Shown here: positions 58,752-64,000 of the stretch, piece by piece
Layout of the letters: each line of letters starts with the position of its first letter
Numbering within the stretch: position 1 is the first letter of the stretch
Assembly: GCA_026027325.1 (NCBI GenBank)
Contig: JAMSLZ010000001.1
Coordinates: 4,216,001 to 4,280,000, forward strand
Origin: Actinomucor elegans
Taxonomy: Eukaryota; Mucoromycota; Mucoromycetes; Mucorales; Mucoraceae
Length of the DNA: 64,000 nt
Reading direction: 5' to 3'
Notes under the pieces: generated by a model
What the model was told of the DNA's origin: nothing
The model's input: the letters and a program-made list of their open reading frames with translations, nothing else
Database searches by the model: none
Translations under genes and position numbers: made by a program

Positions 58752-60682
58752 CTCAGGCTGGAGAAAAAGGCGAGGCTTTGTAATGCATGTTGTGTAGATC
58801 GATCAAAAGAAATATTATATAACATTCGTTAAATATATACCAAATATTGTTAACATCACTAAATAAGAGGGAAAATACGAGATATTGCGAGATTGTTTAA
58901 GCGCACTATAATAGTCTTGTGTAGCTCTGCTGTATTTGTGAATAGATTTGTTGGAATAAGCCACAATTCATTTAAGTAGCATCATTTTCATAGGTTGATT
59001 GGACAATGCAAATGAAAGAGTTCCATTGTATCCTTATTAGTAGCTTTTTAGATCCACAATCAACAAATAATGCAGATTTGAATCTGGGATTTATAATAGA
59101 GATCCTAAATACTTTCATTTTAAAATGCTAGCTTTCACGAGTGTGTCATATCGATAGTTAACTATTCTGACAGGTTTACGCTTTAGATCTCTGAAGCTGA
59201 TTTTTTTTTCCCATTTATTCTCTTACAAAGAATGTATCATTCAAAAGAAAATGTAAAGTTCTAAAAATCTTATTAAGCGTTGAAAGCGCTAAAGTAGCTC
59301 TTTAAATTTTAATTATTTCTAAGCTAAATTTCCTGGTTTTGGAAAATTGACAGAACACTAATAAACTTGCGCGATCTTGGTCAATCTCGATCTAATGTCG
59401 CATCTGGGTAAGACTACAAGTCAAGAATGAGTTGTCACATATTATTATAGCTTTCCAAGTTAGTAATTGTCTGTTTTTTATATATGCTTTTTCTTGATTT
59501 TTGTGATAATCGAGACACAACAGTCGCCACAATGAAAAATATAGTATTATACATTCAAAATGTGTTGGTTTAATAATGTCTGCGTTGATTGTTGCGACGA
59601 CCATCTTTACGATGAGCCCAACTACCAACATAACACTCCTCCTCCCCTAATAGGTAGACAATATACTCAAATCAAACTTAATTTTTGATCATGTTCGTAT
59701 ATATACCCAATTGTGTGTTTTCAAAGTGTCCCCTTTATGAAGGTCTTTTATTGAATGCTGTCATTTTGCCTGGTCATGAGCTCCAGTTTCTCATCCTAAC
59801 CTAAATTACATGGAACATCAAAATATATAACTTGAAAGAACCAATCTTAGTCGGGAACAGCGAAAAGTATATAAAACGCACTATGAATAAAAGGAACTAT
59901 TGATTCGCATATAGGCGAAGCTGTAGATCTTGATTGAGCAACTAATTATGTAGTAACAGTCGAACATTTTTTATCACGCTTTTTGTGCATATTTGCACTT
60001 ACAATAATGCTACCGATTAAAAAAACAGGTGTCTGCAATAAAACCTAACAGATTGAGTTTTTGTTTTTATTACATAGTTGAAATAAAAAAAAAAGAATCA
60101 ATCTCCAACGGCCATACTCATCATATATATAATATCGACTTACGAGATTACCAAGTTTAAAGACGGACAAGGAATCGCTATTATTGAAAAAAATTCGAGC
60201 TATTCGAGGTTTCAGTAATACATACATCAGTATGGGAAAGCCTACGTTTCAGAGTACTACCGTCATCGCGACCTTCATAGGTTGTCCTTTAAAAAATATA
60301 AAGGCGGATATGTCCTGAAATCTCATTAGATTCAAGGATAAGTTTTCATTGTATTTATATATCCTATTTGATTTATGTATAATATTTGAACTGAAGAAGA
60401 AAAAACATTAAAAAGCACAGAAAGAAAAATGTACTATAGTAATTCGTATTTGGATTTGAGTAGCATCGGCTCATATTAAACATCTCCAGTATACATTCAT
60501 CGGGCAAGATGATCCATTTCACTTATCTAACATTTGCATAAGTAAATCCAAAGGATGACTACACAATTCATTTGTGCAACGAATAGTGTAAATATTATGC
60601 TGTACTTCCTTTCAATTAGAATAGTTTGCTTTGATAAGACATTAGTATACACACTCTATTTTGTTTCATGACCGGATTTTGG

Positions 60683-60726
<44 letters not shown>

Positions 60727-61591
60727 GCTTAAATACGTGTATATACGTTTAATAATACGCAATGGGGTTTACTATAAATTCCATCTCTATAACATCTTCG
60801 TTCGCTATTGGCTAACAAACATCCACAATAATACCGAAGATTTCATTATTTTTTTTGACAAAAACTTTGATCCAAGTTTAAATAGCTATTTCTACTCTGT
60901 TCTAATAAATTTACATTTCTCGCTTGATTCTAGTTTAATGTTACATCTGATGGTTCATACATTTTTAAAATGAAACTCTGTATTTTCTAGAGCCATTATT
61001 TAGCTAACGTGCAGCAGATATACTATGCTTGAGCAAAAAAGCATTAAATTACCCTGATTCCATCAATATAAATAGACATTATATATAAATGTTATGGTTC
61101 ATAGGTTTTCCATCCCAGCCTAATATCGTATGTTTTTGACTAAAAATATTTTTTCACTGGCAGTTCATACTTATCAGACTAACTAACAGTGAGCTACATA
61201 CATTTTTATCTTCTAATATTTATGAGCCCGAGATTTTCTCTTGAATGGCCTAATTAACTGTTGTTTAGAATGAACTGTTCAAGCCTCCACTCCAAAGAAA
61301 CACAAGATACAATAGCTATGACTACTGTTAGTTAGTAAATTATATTTACTTCTACAACAGGATAATCAACACAAATGATACCTAGACTAAAAGCTGCACA
61401 TGAATAATAATTAGTGTCCAAAAAGAGCTTCTATATCTGGTAGGATGTAAACAACACGTTGGCTGTATAGAACTAGTGACTTAAACTGCCCAACCGTGAA
61501 CCCTAAGTCATATATATATACGATATAAAATTTAGCAGTGCGCGAAATTTTTATTATATACTTTTGTTAGATAATAATATTATTACAGATA
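58752..61591. other. 2.8-kb intergenic region, convergent gene ends, no gene seen
   Basis: Strongly AT-rich. It contains a TA microsatellite at about 60688-60719 and many short ORFs without protein-like composition. I could not find a tRNA, conserved exon or transposon fragment. Confidence 0.5.
60688..60719. repeat. TA microsatellite
   Basis: About 16 TA units within intergenic DNA; likely length-polymorphic and able to extrude as a cruciform. Confidence 0.85.
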
Positions 61592-64000
61592 CTACAAGGA
61601 CTCTAAGTTTTTAAGTTGTCGTTTTCGGCTTTTGATGTGTATAAAACCATCAAATGGCGTACTACTGTTACAACTACTGTTGCCACCGCTTGAACTACTG
61701 CTGCTCATACTTATAAACCCAGCCTTCTGCTGCTCTTCTTCTTGTGTTAGTGTGGTGGCATTGATAGAAGCGCTACTGAGGTATTGCGTATCATGCACTG
61801 GCATTGACTTCTTTTCGTCCTCGACCAACGTAATTGTAGCAGTGCCTTGACAAGCCAGACACCCTTCCACCACAGCCATGAATCGATGTTTTTGCTTCTT
61901 TTTCGTGAATACACCATTCTTACCCCAACCCAAGGTGCCGCCGACAAACAGCATCCAATAGACATTGATGTTTTGCACTAATGTGGGCCATATGCCGCCA
62001 TAAAACGAAGCCAATGCTACCAATTCACTAGAGCGCCAAAGCCAGTAAACTGCTTCTAAGCCCTTAAACCAAGGTTTCTCGTTCATCTGACGTGGTACCA
62101 CCTTGTTGTTCGTACTATGTCGGTGTAATGATGTACTACCGCTGCAAGTTAAATCAGCCGCATCCGTGCCTCGCCAAGTCACCAAAAAGAAAAAAGCAAA
62201 CACGTCCAATACGATTTGCTCAGCGGCTAACATCCAAGTGTCAGCAATGGGCACCCATTCTTTGGCAAAGACCATGCCCCACATGTAAAAGATACCGTAA
62301 CGTTCTGCATTGGATTCACCGGATGGGATAAAGTTGGCACGGAACCATGGCAAGGTCAATAGAGAAAGAATGTAAATAAAAGTAAGGTGCCATACAATCG
62401 GTTGATCTTGCGGTAATTGCAAGTAGCGCAGAGACCAGATGAGAATTTGCTTTTGAAGACGGTGATAGGGCGTCTTTTTAGGCACTTGATCAATGGTATG
62501 GATGCGTAACAACAATCGGTTGATTCGTTGCTTGCTTTGAATATCATTCTCGTATTGTGGAGCGTAGCATTTAGGAACGATGAGTAAGAATAACATGCTT
62601 GCCATTGAAAATAGGGCAATAAATTGCAACTAATGAAGAAATGAGCAGGTTATGATCGTGTATAGATAAAGCACTTTTTTTTTTTTTTTTTTTTTTTTTT
62701 TACCACTGTGGACATCTTTGATTTGATAATAAATTCACCAGAGCCACCATTGATCTTGATACGATGTGTATCTACACGAAATACTGTGTCAGAGGTAGAG
62801 ACAGTTCCATTGACTGTACTGACTTTGATTGTTAAACGATGAGGTTTTCTATCTTCAAATAAGGATGCATCCCAGGGTGCAGTCCAAAGAGGGTTTGTGG
62901 TGTTACCAACGCTTGTGGCGGGATACGGATGTAACACACCATCGATCAAGATATGGACCTTATCAATTGTATCTTGCTCGGCAACAAAGACTAGGAAACG
63001 AATGTGTGTACTTTGCCGAATACGCCATAGAGGTTCCTTGGTAGGAATAGAAAATCGGGCATCTTTTGGATTTGTAACCAAGATAGCAGGAGCAGGATGA
63101 ACAGGCGTAGGCCAAATGACTTTACCGTCTTGCATGGGTTGAACAAGACCAGCTGCATTCACTGGCGCTCTTTTGGGTATTTGATCGAGTGGCAGTTGAA
63201 GGTCGACGAATGAAATCAGATCGTGATCGACTGCCACGATTCTATAGAGTCCGTGCTCTTTCAGGTCACCTAATTCTAACTCGAGTGATCTGGTAATTGG
63301 ATCGTATGATTTGAGTACATCACCAAGGCCTAGGCAATGTTAGTTTGATATGATCCAAGTGTGTACTTAGCATTGTTTACCTGCTATTAACTTGTGAAGA
63401 TGACCGCAAAAATAAATACTGTAATGACTGGCTAAATCACGAAACGTTTTTCCTCCTTTCGAAACACCAAATACCATGGTAGTAGTCGGATAATGTGAAA
63501 ACTATATTTGAAACACATTTAGTTGAATGACCTTTTGTGGGTCTTTGTGATTCCTACCACGAATATATGGTTAAAAGGTTTCCAAGTTAAAGCATTCTCT
63601 AATTGATCCATTGTCTTTGAAGTGAGGTAACCGAAAAAGTTTAAAGGTCTAGACGGGCCTCTCTTGGGACTATTGATTTGGGATGAGTATACGATATTAC
63701 CACATAGCAAGTACTTTACCAAGCGTCAATAGCTACAAATTGATAGTCTCCAATTGGTTGATTTACTTGCCAAGAATAGATACCTTTTCCTTGCTCCACT
63801 AACCCAGCGCTTTTACCATGCGTGCGGTAATAATTGACCCGTGATTGCCAGGAGGGCAAGTCAAAGCAATCGTGATTTCCTCTCATGTCGTACCAGTCTA
63901 TGTCAACTTTCTCTTCAATAGCAGACTGATATAACTGCCATTCATCTGTATATTGCTGCGAAGTCACCCTTTTCTTATCTTTGGCGTCAGTTAAATCACC
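61592..64000 (-). CDS. TMEM62-like metallophosphoesterase with C-terminal membrane domain (5' end beyond window)
   Basis: Partial: 63720->64000, 63558-63669, 63381-63501, 62704-63329, 61592-62629, at least 725 aa seen. The right edge cuts the N-terminus. Calcineurin-like phosphoesterase motifs: GDLTDAK at the window edge, RGNHDCFD and CGHLHK. The catalytic part is followed by a beta-rich middle (about 250 aa) and a C-terminal region with several hydrophobic spans (SMASMLFLLIVPK, IVWHLTFIYILSLLTLPWF, VLDVFAFFFLV). This is the layout of TMEM62-type proteins, membrane phosphoesterases of unknown substrate. The Ser-rich cytosolic tail ends KNLESL. The intron 62630-62703 contains a T/A run of about 26 nt. 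Confidence 0.88.

Noticed and set aside
61632..62331. Several plus-strand frames opposite the TMEM62-like C-terminal exon
   Set aside because: Shadows of the real minus-strand exon, with Leu/Cys-rich composition typical of antisense reading.
1..64000. CRISPR array, rRNA, operon or phage structure
   Set aside because: No regularly spaced repeats, no rRNA-like sequence, and spliced eukaryotic genes throughout.

Overview
This is nuclear DNA of an early-diverging filamentous fungus, most likely Mucoromycota (Mucorales type). Protein genes are packed with short introns of about 45-75 nt (GT-AG, with CTAAC-like branch sites), intergenic DNA is AT-rich, and the gene set is fungal/eukaryotic. I see no rRNA, no convincing tRNA, no CRISPR and no prokaryotic operon structure. 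Exon models were assembled by hand from splice signals, reading-frame phase and family similarity. Every multi-exon model given with exon coordinates closes in frame.

Layout, left to right. 0.1-5.2 kb: PTC7-like PP2C phosphatase (+), membrane-anchored TGL1/acid-lipase-type lipase (-), BAP31-family ER protein (-). 5.4-6.0 kb: Hsp20 (-). 6.7-7.2 kb: decayed LINE reverse-transcriptase tail (-). 8.4 kb: small secreted eight-cysteine protein (+). 9.1-12.4 kb: divergent pair of a mitochondrial DEAD-box helicase (-) and adenylosuccinate lyase (+). 13.0-15.6 kb: Sec16 (-). 16.5-16.8 kb: a foldback/MITE-like inverted repeat. 17.8-20.7 kb: AP-3 beta (+). 22.1-28.9 kb: two tandem cytochrome P450 genes (-) with identical exon structure and a 112-bp identical tract that suggests gene conversion. 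30.2-35.2 kb: TRS120/TRAPPC9 (+, 17 exons, one GC-AG intron). 35.8-43.4 kb: CCH1 four-repeat calcium channel (-, 20 exons, about 2181 aa). 44.4-46.4 kb: HRD1 ubiquitin ligase (+). 46.9-48.3 kb: HbrB/Bit61 TORC2 subunit (+). 48.4-50.7 kb: Zn2Cys6 transcription factor with a 22-nt first exon (+). 52.4-55.4 kb: fusion of a glycosidase-like N-terminal half with a formylglycine-generating-enzyme-like domain (-, 14 exons). 55.8-58.8 kb: homologue of Integrator subunit 13/Asunder (+). 61.6-64.0 kb: TMEM62-like membrane phosphoesterase (-), cut by the right edge.

No operon-like unit exists. Many genes serve the secretory/endomembrane system (Sec16, AP-3 beta, TRS120, HRD1, BAP31), beside calcium entry (CCH1) and TORC2 signalling (HbrB). 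Clustering of these may be chance. The least conventional items are the FGE-like fusion with missing catalytic cysteines and its divergent neighbour INTS13, the P450 pair with its conversion tract and promoter repeats, and several small unrecognised ORFs.
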